Positions 19,465 to 26,672 of a stretch of DNA of 64,000 bases are shown piece by piece. The stretch lies in assembly GCF_037101375.1 (NCBI RefSeq), contig NZ_AP029019.1, positions 3,267,001-3,331,000 of the forward strand, read 5' to 3'. The translations under genes were made by a program, and so were the position numbers. Under the pieces are notes generated by a model that ran no database searches, was not told the origin of the DNA, and saw only the letters and a list, made by a program, of their open reading frames with translations. Positions within the stretch are counted from its first letter, which is position 1; every line of letters starts with the position of its first letter. This DNA is from Acidovorax sp. DW039 (GTDB lineage Bacteria; Pseudomonadota; Gammaproteobacteria; Burkholderiales; Burkholderiaceae_C).

Positions 19465-19570
19465 GCGGCTAACACGACCCAGCGAAGCGGCCCTGGCCAG
19501 GTGTTCCGTCGCAGGCAGTACATCAGGTACGACAAGACGAAACAACAACGCCAGGGGTTGTGTTAACCGC
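19465..19570 (+). repeat. Family B structured dispersed repeat, copy 1
   Basis: A 106-bp imperfect palindrome. Outer arms are TAACACGACCC (19470-19480) and GGGTTGTGTTA (19555-19565), preceded by GCGGC and followed by ACCGC. Inner pairing runs through CCTGG/CCAGG and GTTCCGTC/GACGAAAC around GTACATCAGGTAC. A copy about 90% identical by eye lies in inverse orientation at 33447-33553. It starts two bases after a stop codon. Confidence 0.85.
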
Positions 19571-19715
19571 CCTGAACGCATCGCTCGTTACGAACACTCC
19601 GCGGCAGGTAGCCGCTTCGCAGCCTGGGCTGCACGCCACGCACCGCCAACGTTAAGCACCCGCTTGCACCAGTCACCACCACCGGCTTCTGGTCGATTGC
19701 GTACTGTCATCCCGA

Positions 19716-19936
19716 TCATGCGCACGCCACCCACCCCCTGAACGCAAACCCCACATAAAACAACCGCACATCGCGGAACCCCGCCTCGCGCAAAGCTGCC
19801 TCATCCTCCTGCGGTGTCAGCACTGCCAACTCCGCCGCAATCTTGTCCCGCGCCCTGGCTGCATGCTCCGGCGGCACACCAGACGCCACCTGAAACGCCG
19901 CATAGCGTGACAGCCACAACCGGTCGCGCTCTCCTG
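19716..19936 (-). pseudogene. C-terminal remnant of a SAM-dependent methyltransferase
   Basis: The minus strand encodes about 72 residues ending LTPQEDEAALREAGFRDVRL and then FYVGFAFRGWVACA before the stop. This is the characteristic end of class I methyltransferases in which AGF..V..FY...FRGW closes the fold. There is no N-terminal part. Upstream the frame runs antisense into the AraC regulator start. The piece lies at the right edge of the unlike-composition island, consistent with a gene truncated by an insertion or deletion. Confidence 0.6.
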
Positions 19937-20019
19937 CTCCACCGTCGCATGGCTTGGGTGCTGCCAAACCGCAAGATCGGCTAAGCACGCCCGCCCAGCC
20001 TGCGGCACACTCGGTTGTC

Positions 20020-20895
20020 ATGCGCAGCAACCCCACCCGAGCCGAACACCAGTACCGCGAACGCGTGGCTCGCGTGGTGGCGCACATCGTGGCGAATCCG
20101 CTGCATGCGCATCGGCTGGATGACCTGGCAGCGTTGGCGCATTTTTCGCCATTCCACTTTCACCGCGTGTACTGCGCCGTGGCGGGCGAGAGCGTAGCGG
20201 CCACGGTGCGCCGTGTGCGGCTGACGCAGGCTGCACAGCTATTGGAGCAAGGCCAGTGCAGCGTGACCGAGGTGGCGCTGGCTGTGGGCTATGAAAGCCC
20301 TCAGGCCTTCACCCGCGCCTTCGGCCAGTTCACGGGGCAGTCGCCCCGCGCTTTTCAGCACGACATGCACCGCGTGGCATTGAAAGGGCGTGACAGCCAT
20401 ACAGACAGCAGCAGCGCCTACAGCCCCGCCATACTGGAAGTGACTTTGGTGGAGCGGCCTGCGCAGCATGTGCAGGCCCTGCGCCACGTGGGCCCACCTG
20501 CCACCATTGCGCATACCCAGCGGCAGCTGTACCTGCAACGCGGTGCCTGCGCCACAGCAAGGCTGGGCGCTGTGTTTGGAGACCCTGACGACCGCACAGG
20601 CTTTCGGTACTACGCTGCAGCCGCCGTTGCCAGCAATGCGCCACCTCCTGACTGCGGGCTGGAGATGCTGCATATTCCCGCCGGGCTTTACGCCCGCCAC
20701 ACCTTGCATGGGCCCTACACCCGCATCAATGCCGCGCTGGCAGCGTTGCATCGGCGCTGGCTCCCTGCCAGCGGCTACGAACCCGATGACCGACCAGTGC
20801 TGGAGCATTACCTCAACTCCCCCCGAGATGCGACGCTGGACGCGCTGCGTACCGATCTGCTCATTCCCATCCGGCCTGCGGGCCACAGTGCATGA
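20020..20895 (+). CDS. AraC-family regulator with GyrI-like effector domain
   Basis: 291 residues. An N-terminal AraC DNA-binding domain with two helix-turn-helix motifs lies at about residues 10-110 (LDDLAALAHFSPFHFHRVYC and VTEVALAVGYESPQAFTRAF). A C-terminal GyrI/SoxS-like ligand-binding domain at about 135-285 starts EVTLVERPAQHVQALRHVG. This domain order (HTH first, GyrI last) is that of Rob/multidrug-sensing regulators. ATG at 20020 gives the normal short lead. The stop overlaps the next gene as ATGA (20892-20895), so regulator and hydrolase are coupled. Confidence 0.9.
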   Translation: MRSNPTRAEHQYRERVARVVAHIVANPLHAHRLDDLAALAHFSPFHFHRVYCAVAGESVAATVRRVRLTQAAQLLEQGQCSVTEVALAVGYESPQAFTRAFGQFTGQSPRAFQHDMHRVALKGRDSHTDSSSAYSPAILEVTLVERPAQHVQALRHVGPPATIAHTQRQLYLQRGACATARLGAVFGDPDDRTGFRYYAAAAVASNAPPPDCGLEMLHIPAGLYARHTLHGPYTRINAALAALHRRWLPASGYEPDDRPVLEHYLNSPRDATLDALRTDLLIPIRPAGHSA

Positions 20896-21917
20896 CTCTT
20901 CATCTTGTTCATTGGCAGCGCCAAACACAACGCCAACTCCAGTCCCAAATCCGCCGTCTGCTACTGGCCATTTGCGGCCTTGCAACCCTCGCATCCCATG
21001 CCGCAGGCATCCGTTTTATCGAGATACCTGCAGGCCCTGATGGCCCTGCGCTACAAGGCGCTGTGTGGTCGCCCTGCAAAGCTCCGGCAGAGCGCATGGT
21101 GTTGTCACCGTTGGTCATTGAGGGTACGCGCGACTGCCCTGTAGAAGGCACGCAACTGCCACTGGTGCTGGTATCGCACGGCTCGGGCGGTTCGGCCCTG
21201 GGGCACCACGACACCGCTACCGCGCTGGCAGATGCGGGCTTTGTGGTGGCGGCCATCCACCACCCTGGCGACAACTTTCGCGATCTGAGCCGTCAAGGGC
21301 ATCTGTCGGCCTTTGCCACACGCCCAATCGACATGCGACGTCTGGCCGACTACATGCTGAGCACCTGGCCCCAGCATGCGCAACTGAACCCGATGCAGAT
21401 CGGTCTGTTCGGCTTCTCTCGCGGGGGGTATACCGGCCTGGTGGCACTGGGTGCCCAACCCCGCTGGACACTGCGCCCCGACTTGTGCCCGGCCCGATCT
21501 TCCCTGCCCCTGTGCGCAGAAATCCAGCGCCACGAACTGCCCGCACCGCCTGCGGCAGACCCACGCATGCGGGCGGCGGTCATTGTGGACCCGCTGACGA
21601 TGTTTGACGCCAAGGGGTTGGAGCCTGTCAATGCCCCAATCCAGCTCTGGGCCTCAGCCCACGGAGGAGACGGTGTGACCCTCGCAAGCGTGCAAGCCTT
21701 GCGCGATGACTTGCCACAGCCACCCGAGTGGCATGTGGCGGATGCCGGGCACTTTGCCTTTCTGGCCCCCTGCCCTCCAGCCTTGGTCCATGCAGCACCC
21801 GACATCTGCAGGGATGCGCCCAACTTTGACCGGGTGGTCTTTCATCAGTCGTTCAATACGCAGGTGGTGAACTTTCTGAAGCGGCATCTGGTGCAAGGGG
21901 CAGTTCCGGCAAAGTAA
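20892..21917 (+). CDS. Exported alpha/beta hydrolase (dienelactone hydrolase-like)
   Basis: 341 residues with a probable Sec signal peptide (RRLLLAICGLATLASHAAG, cleavage near residue 38). It carries an alpha/beta hydrolase core: oxyanion strand LVLVSHGSGGSA near residue 92, nucleophile elbow GFSRGGYTG with Ser near 175, and a late histidine in VADAGHFAFLAPCP. The family acts on esters or lactones, and the true substrate is unknown. It is translationally coupled to the AraC/GyrI regulator just upstream, suggesting regulated expression in response to a small molecule. Confidence 0.82.
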   Translation: MTLHLVHWQRQTQRQLQSQIRRLLLAICGLATLASHAAGIRFIEIPAGPDGPALQGAVWSPCKAPAERMVLSPLVIEGTRDCPVEGTQLPLVLVSHGSGGSALGHHDTATALADAGFVVAAIHHPGDNFRDLSRQGHLSAFATRPIDMRRLADYMLSTWPQHAQLNPMQIGLFGFSRGGYTGLVALGAQPRWTLRPDLCPARSSLPLCAEIQRHELPAPPAADPRMRAAVIVDPLTMFDAKGLEPVNAPIQLWASAHGGDGVTLASVQALRDDLPQPPEWHVADAGHFAFLAPCPPALVHAAPDICRDAPNFDRVVFHQSFNTQVVNFLKRHLVQGAVPAK

Positions 21918-21961
21918 GAAGCTACGCACAACTTTTGAGAAACCGCACTAACGTCTCGCCG

Positions 21962-22084
21962 ATGTGGGCGACACGCTTTAAGAACCTGTTCAAAGGCAAA
22001 GATCGTCTGGCCGAGAGTTTGCGGCCGCCGTGTGGAGGCACCTGCGCGACGGAAACTTCGACGCCCCTGCGCTTTAATGTTTAG
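21962..22084 (+). CDS. Doubtful 40-residue reading frame
   Basis: An ATG-to-TAG frame reading MWATRFKNLFKGKDRLAESL followed by a Cys-containing tail. There is no Shine-Dalgarno and no known family. It fills most of the gap between the hydrolase and the oxidoreductase. It may be the start of a decayed gene; it is recorded because the first 20 residues look protein-like. Confidence 0.2.
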   Translation: MWATRFKNLFKGKDRLAESLRPPCGGTCATETSTPLRFNV

Positions 22085-22182
22085 CATACCGCCAGAGCCC
22101 CAAATACACCGTAGCTTGCTGCAAAACCAGCACCCGCAAAATTGCGTGCTCCAGCCGCATCCTTCTCACCGGAGAGCCCTTC

Positions 22183-23337
22183 ATGACCAACGCCAACAAC
22201 CCCACCATCCCCACCACCGCCCTGCAACTGCGCTCCCTCGTGCAGCCCGATGGCACGCTGCAGATCAGCCTGGAGCCCACACCCGTGCCCACACCGGGGC
22301 CAGACGAAGTGCTGATCCAGGTGCAGGCCACGCCCATCAACCCGTCAGACATTGGCCTGCTGCTGGGCCCTGCCGATCTGTCTACCGTGCAGGTCAGCGG
22401 CACGGCAGATCGGCCCGTGGCCACGGCCCGCATTCCTGAGCGCGCCATGCCCAACATGGCGGCACGCGTGGGCCAGAGCATGCCCGTGGGCAACGAAGGG
22501 GCGGGCCTGGTGGTGGCTGCCGGTGCATCGCCCGCCGCGCAGGCGCTGCTGGGGCGCACGGTGGCGGTGATTGGCGGAGCCATGTATTCGCAATACCGCG
22601 CCATGCCTGCTGCGCAGTGCCTGGTGCTGCCACCGGGCACCACGGCGGCAGAAGGTGCGTCGTGCTTTGTGAACCCGCTCACGGCCCTGAGCATGGTGGA
22701 GACGATGAAGCGGGAGGGCCACACCGCGTTGGTGCACACCGCTGCGGCCAGCAACCTGGGGCAGATGCTGCTGAAGATTTGCCAGAAAGATGGCGTGGGC
22801 TTGGTGAACATCGTGCGCAAGCCCGAGCAGGCAGCGCTGCTGCGCGGGCTGGGCGCGCAGTATGTGTGCGACAGCAGCGCGCCCACCTTCATGGCCGAGC
22901 TGACCGACGCGCTGGCCGCCACGGGCGCCACCATTGCGTTTGATGCCACGGGCGGCGGCACACTGGCCGGGCAGATCCTGCAGTGCATGGAGGCCGCCAT
23001 CAACCGCAAGGCCCAGGAATACAGCCGCTACGGATCGGCCGTGCACAAACAGGTGTACCTGTACGGCCACCTGGACACCCGCCCCACCGAAGTGCACCGC
23101 ACCTTTGGCATGGCCTGGGGCATGGGCGGGTGGCTGCTGTTCCCGTTTCTGCAAAAGATTGGCCCCGAGGCCACCCAGGCCTTGCGCGCACGCGTGGCAG
23201 CAGAGCTGAAGACCACCTTTGCCAGCCACTACGCACGCACCGTGTCGCTGGCGGGGGCGCTCAGTGCCGAAGCCATTGCGTTTTATGGCCCGCGCAATAC
23301 CGGGGCCAAGGTGTTGATTGACCCATCACTGGATTGA
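22183..23337 (+). CDS. Zinc-independent medium-chain dehydrogenase (quinone oxidoreductase-like)
   Basis: 384 residues of the MDR superfamily. The N-terminal GroES-like fold is seen as PGPDEVLIQVQATPINPSDI. The nucleotide-binding half contains HTAAASNLGQMLLKICQKDG near residue 185, close to the AASxxG pattern of quinone oxidoreductases. The Cys/His set of zinc enzymes is absent. These enzymes reduce quinones or enones with NADPH, but the substrate here is unknown. GGAG lies about 8 bases before the ATG. It is a single gene with convergent neighbours downstream. Confidence 0.82.
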   Translation: MTNANNPTIPTTALQLRSLVQPDGTLQISLEPTPVPTPGPDEVLIQVQATPINPSDIGLLLGPADLSTVQVSGTADRPVATARIPERAMPNMAARVGQSMPVGNEGAGLVVAAGASPAAQALLGRTVAVIGGAMYSQYRAMPAAQCLVLPPGTTAAEGASCFVNPLTALSMVETMKREGHTALVHTAAASNLGQMLLKICQKDGVGLVNIVRKPEQAALLRGLGAQYVCDSSAPTFMAELTDALAATGATIAFDATGGGTLAGQILQCMEAAINRKAQEYSRYGSAVHKQVYLYGHLDTRPTEVHRTFGMAWGMGGWLLFPFLQKIGPEATQALRARVAAELKTTFASHYARTVSLAGALSAEAIAFYGPRNTGAKVLIDPSLD

Positions 23338-23469
23338 GGCTGGGGCCGACTTCACAACACGGGCTCACCTTCAGCCCTTCCCCCGCTTGAGTTGAGCCTA
23401 CTGGAGCCCGGTGCCGCGCTTCGACGGGCTCAGCTTGAACGATTGTCTAGGTGGCGCGCTCTGCCGCCT

Positions 23470-24129
23470 TCAAGCCGCGGCCGCTTGCACCCGCGCCAGC
23501 AATGCCTCGCGCGGCCCGAGCAGAGCATCGCCACCCACCAGCTGCAACACCCCGCTCTGCCCCGCAACCGCCAGTTGCGGCACGCCTTGGGCCCCCAGCA
23601 ACTGCATGGTGGCGCGGGCGGCGGCCACGCGCTCCAGCAGGGCTGCGCGCAGGGTGTCGTCGGGCTCGCGCAGCCGGGCTGCGGCGGCCTGCAGGCCCAG
23701 GCTGTTCAGTACATCGGCAATCACGGCGGGATCGGCGTTGTCGCGGCCTTCCACATAGCGGGCGTGCTGCAGGGCGTGCAATGCGTCCAGTTCACGCTCA
23801 GGCGCGGTCTGGGCCACAGCAGTCAAGGCCAGCGTGGCGGGGCCGGAGTCAAAACGGCCATTCGCAGCCCCCAGGATGTGATCGCGGTAGGCCTGTGTGA
23901 AAGGCTGGCCGGTGAGCTGCTGGATGCGCTGGTCGTTGGCCCAGGCGTAGGCGGCAAATTGCGCGTCCATAGGGCGTGCGCCCGCACCTGCAAACAGGCC
24001 GGTGGGTGCAAGCACCACGTTGATACCGTCAACGCCCTGCAGGTACTGCAGCGCAGGCGCGGCGGCGTAGCACCACCCACACAGAGGGTCGAACAGATAA
24101 GTCACCGTGGCGGTGGGTGTGGAAGTCAT
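23470..24129 (-). CDS. DsbA-family thiol oxidoreductase (FrnE-like)
   Basis: 219 residues with thioredoxin active site DPLCGWCYAAAP near residue 18, followed by an all-helical insertion and the cis-Pro region GAQGVPQLAVAGQ near 180. There is no signal peptide, so it is a cytoplasmic FrnE/2-hydroxychromene-isomerase-type member rather than periplasmic DsbA. ATG at 24129 is chosen; the longer reading to 24381 runs in another frame through the next gene. It lies 16 bases downstream of a small TPR-like gene and probably shares its transcript. Confidence 0.82.
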   Translation of the reverse strand: MTSTPTATVTYLFDPLCGWCYAAAPALQYLQGVDGINVVLAPTGLFAGAGARPMDAQFAAYAWANDQRIQQLTGQPFTQAYRDHILGAANGRFDSGPATLALTAVAQTAPERELDALHALQHARYVEGRDNADPAVIADVLNSLGLQAAAARLREPDDTLRAALLERVAAARATMQLLGAQGVPQLAVAGQSGVLQLVGGDALLGPREALLARVQAAAA

Positions 24130-24145
24130 GGGGCAAGGTCTTTCT

Positions 24146-24439
24146 TCAAAGGTGAGGCGGCGTGGAGGCAGACGGCGCTGCAGCAGGCGCTGTGGATGTA
24201 GCCAGAGCAGCCTCCAACGCTGCAATTTCTTCGGCCAGCGTGCCGCGACTGCGGAAGTGGCGAGCGGCGCGGTCGTACCAGTTTTCGGCGTCTTCCAGAT
24301 CACCTTCCTGCAAATGCAGGATGCCGTGCAGCCATGCGCCGAGCAGCGAGCTGTCGTGCTGCACCAGATCGTGCGCCGCATTCCACCGCCCGGCGTGCAG
24401 GTGCTGCAGGACTTGTTGGAGCGGGTGCGTAGCGGTCAC
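24146..24439 (-). CDS. Small TPR-like helical protein
   Basis: 97 residues starting with GTG at 24439, supported by AAGGA 8 bases upstream. Two helix-turn-helix repeats resembling tetratricopeptide units are visible (LQQVLQHLHAGRWNAAHDLV and LLGAWLHGILHLQEGDLEDA), then an Ala/Pro-rich tail. The function is unknown; such small proteins are often linked to DsbA-like genes in related bacteria, but that statement rests on memory only. It lies between the MBL-fold gene (41 bases upstream) and the DsbA-family gene. Confidence 0.65.
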   Translation of the reverse strand: MTATHPLQQVLQHLHAGRWNAAHDLVQHDSSLLGAWLHGILHLQEGDLEDAENWYDRAARHFRSRGTLAEEIAALEAALATSTAPAAAPSASTPPHL

Positions 24440-24479
24440 GATCTGGTTCCTTCGTTTTAACGGTTTGCTTTGGCGGCCC

Positions 24480-25346
24480 TTACCACTTCATCTCGCCCTT
24501 GTTCACCTTGGCACCGATGTCCAGCGACAGGCCCATGGGCGCTGCGGGGTAGGCCTTTTTCATCGCGTCGATGAGTTCGGCGCTGGTCTTGGTGGCGGCG
24601 GCATTCTTCTCAAACGCTTGCAGGTAGCCCTTGGTGTAGGTCACGTTGCTTGCGTCCAGCGCCGTGCCTGCGGGCATGTGGCCGGGCACCACCACGGTGG
24701 GCTGCAGGGCGGCCATTTCGTCGAGCTGGGCCACCCAGGCACTGCGCTCAGCCACGGTCTGGGTGTCAGCCGTCCACACATGCATGTTGGTGCCAAAGAC
24801 GCCAATGTTGCCCACCACGGCCTTGATGGATGGAATCCAGGCGTAGGGGCGGTGTGCCAGCAGGCCCGTGGTGCCACGGATCTCCACCGTCTGGCCGTCC
24901 ACGGTCAGCGTGTTGCCGCTGATGGCCTTGGGCAGCACGGGGGTGCGCGGTGCGTTCGCACCCATCTTGGGGCCCCAGAAAGCGATCTTGCCCGCCAGCT
25001 TGGCGTTGATCTTCTCCAGCACGGCGGGGGTGGTCACCACCTCGGCCTTGGGGAAGATTTCCTTGATGGTCTCCACGCCAAAGTAGTAGTCAGGGTCGGC
25101 CTGGCTCACGTAGATGGTCTTGAGTTCCTTGCCGCTGTCGAGCACGTTGGCGGCAATGCGCAACGCGTCGGCGCGGGTAAAGCCAGCGTCAATCACCATG
25201 GCTTCTTTTTCGCCATAGACCAGGGTGGAATTGACGTTGAAGCTGTTGCCATCTGCGTTGTAGACCTTGACTTGCAGTGGCTGCGCGGCGTGGGCACCAG
25301 CAAAGGCGATGGACAGCGTGGCGGCGATGAGGGTGGTGCGGAACAT
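24480..25346 (-). CDS. Exported metallo-beta-lactamase-fold protein with degenerate metal site
   Basis: 288 residues with a signal peptide (MFRTTLIAATLSIAFAGAHA). The fold is recognisable: VYGEKEAMVIDAGFTRADAL, then the position of the THxHxDH motif, then VVVPGHMP near residue 228. The metal motif reads SQADPDYYFG (near residue 99): both metal histidines of HxH and the DH histidine are replaced, leaving only one Asp aligned. Metal binding and hydrolase activity are therefore doubtful. It may be a ligand-binding or altered-metal member. It is divergent from a LysR regulator (116-base shared region), which probably controls it. Confidence 0.8.
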   Translation of the reverse strand: MFRTTLIAATLSIAFAGAHAAQPLQVKVYNADGNSFNVNSTLVYGEKEAMVIDAGFTRADALRIAANVLDSGKELKTIYVSQADPDYYFGVETIKEIFPKAEVVTTPAVLEKINAKLAGKIAFWGPKMGANAPRTPVLPKAISGNTLTVDGQTVEIRGTTGLLAHRPYAWIPSIKAVVGNIGVFGTNMHVWTADTQTVAERSAWVAQLDEMAALQPTVVVPGHMPAGTALDASNVTYTKGYLQAFEKNAAATKTSAELIDAMKKAYPAAPMGLSLDIGAKVNKGEMKW

Positions 25347-25462
25347 GGTGTTTTCTCCAAGGGGTGTTTGAACGATGGGAGAAAGTTTATTTGCGCCATT
25401 CGATCCAATAAACCCGATAATTTGCGCATATTTATTTCACCAATCGAACAAATAAGCAGCCT

Positions 25463-26356
25463 ATGGACCGCCTGACCGCCATGCGCGTGTTTGCCGAAGT
25501 GGCCACCAGCGGCAGCTTCAGCGCCACCGCTGACAAGCTCGATATGTCACGCGCCATGGTCACGCGCTATGTGGCCGAGATGGAGCAGTGGCTGCAGGCT
25601 CGCCTGCTGCAGCGCACCACCCGCAGCGTGACGCTGACCGACGCGGGCGAGCTGGCGCTGCGCCGCTGCCAGCAGATGCTGGCGCTGACCACCGACCTGG
25701 AAGAAGAAACCGCCACCACCGCCGAAGGGGAGCTGCGCGGCCAGCTGCGGCTGACGTGCAGTGTGTCGTTTGCCTACGCCCAGCTGGGCGCGGCGATTGC
25801 CGACTTTCTGGCCCAGCACCCGCAGCTCAAGATCGACCTGGATGCGAGCGAAGGCTCGCTGAACCTGGTGGAGCGGCGCATTGACCTGGCCATTCGCATC
25901 AGCGCCGAACCGGACCCGATGCTGATTGGCCGCCCGCTGGCGCAGTGCGAATCGGTGCTGGTCGCATCGCCCGCCTATCTGGCGGCCCACGGCACACCGC
26001 AGCAGCCCGCAGACCTGGCCCAGCACCGCTGCCTGAGCTATGCCAACTTTGGCAAAAGCGTATGGCAGCTGTCGCGCGGCGATGTGGTGGAACGCGTGGG
26101 CGTGTCAGGCCACTTCAGCGCCAACGAGGCCACCACGCTGATGCGTGCAGCGCTGGCGGGTGGCGGCATTGCGCTACAGCCCACCTACCTCGTCAACCCG
26201 TACCTGCGCAGTGGCGAGTTGCAGGCCGTGCTGCCTGGGTGGGACCTGCCGGTGATGACGATTTATGCGCTGTACCCCTCGCGCAGGCACCTGTCACCCG
26301 CCGTGCGGGCGCTGCTGGATTTTCTCGTGCAGCGGTTTGAAGGGGTGCCGTGGTAA
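25463..26356 (+). CDS. LysR-family transcriptional regulator
   Basis: 297 residues with the N-terminal winged helix-turn-helix (MDRLTAMRVFAEVATSGSFS, then ADKLDMSRAMVTRYVAEME) and a C-terminal periplasmic-binding-protein-like effector domain starting GQLRLTCSVSFAYAQLG. It is of the CrgA/AaeR-like clade. It is transcribed divergently from the MBL-fold/TPR/DsbA genes; the intervening 116 bases are AT-rich and are the likely operator region, though no single convincing T-N11-A site stands out. Confidence 0.92.
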   Translation: MDRLTAMRVFAEVATSGSFSATADKLDMSRAMVTRYVAEMEQWLQARLLQRTTRSVTLTDAGELALRRCQQMLALTTDLEEETATTAEGELRGQLRLTCSVSFAYAQLGAAIADFLAQHPQLKIDLDASEGSLNLVERRIDLAIRISAEPDPMLIGRPLAQCESVLVASPAYLAAHGTPQQPADLAQHRCLSYANFGKSVWQLSRGDVVERVGVSGHFSANEATTLMRAALAGGGIALQPTYLVNPYLRSGELQAVLPGWDLPVMTIYALYPSRRHLSPAVRALLDFLVQRFEGVPW

Positions 26357-26358
26357 CT

Positions 26359-26524
26359 GAGGATGTCCTGCATAACTCCCTGCGACCTCTGATAGCGCGG
26401 CCTCGGGCGGTCCGCTGCGTTGCTCTTCTTGCAAATAGCTCGGCTATTGGCAAGAAAAGACGCCTTGCGGCCCCTCCCGATCCGCACTACCACCGCCTCG
26501 CGAGGGTTATGCAGGACATCCCTC
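26359..26524 (+). repeat. Family C structured dispersed repeat, copy 1
   Basis: A 166-bp element closed by a perfect 16-bp stem: GGATGTCCTGCATAAC (26361-26376) with GTTATGCAGGACATCC (26506-26521). Inside is a second stem around CTTGC-AAATAGC-TCG-GCTATT-GGCAAG (about 26429-26455). Its centre is shared with the copy at 28831-28993 in the same orientation, but the outer stem sequence is different. It begins three bases after the LysR stop. Confidence 0.85.
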
Positions 26525-26544
26525 AATCTTCTGAAAAAACTGAA

Positions 26545-26600
26545 TTGCTTCCGTTTTGATAGCTGCCAGCGCTTGAATATCAAGCGCTGGAGCCATTTTT
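26545..26600 (+). repeat. Family A dispersed repeat, hairpin form with T-run
   Basis: GCTGCCAGCGCTTGA and TCAAGCGCTGGAGC form a near-perfect stem around ata, then ccattttttac follows. With its T-run it could also work as a weak plus-strand terminator for the LysR gene. Together with the family C element it accounts for most of the 316-base gap 26357-26672. Confidence 0.85.
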
Positions 26601-26672
26601 TACTGATACCCACCACATCCAGACAGAGGACTGCACAGCCCCCGCCTGGATGAGGCCGTTCACCCTCAAGGA

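Noticed and set aside
19465..19570. Definite integron attC site
   Set aside because: The seven-base core consensus is broken on the left arm, and the second genomic copy has different ends. It is kept only as a speculative finding.
18120..19720. CRISPR array or phage attachment site in the island
   Set aside because: There are no regularly spaced direct repeats and no tRNA or integrase next to it.
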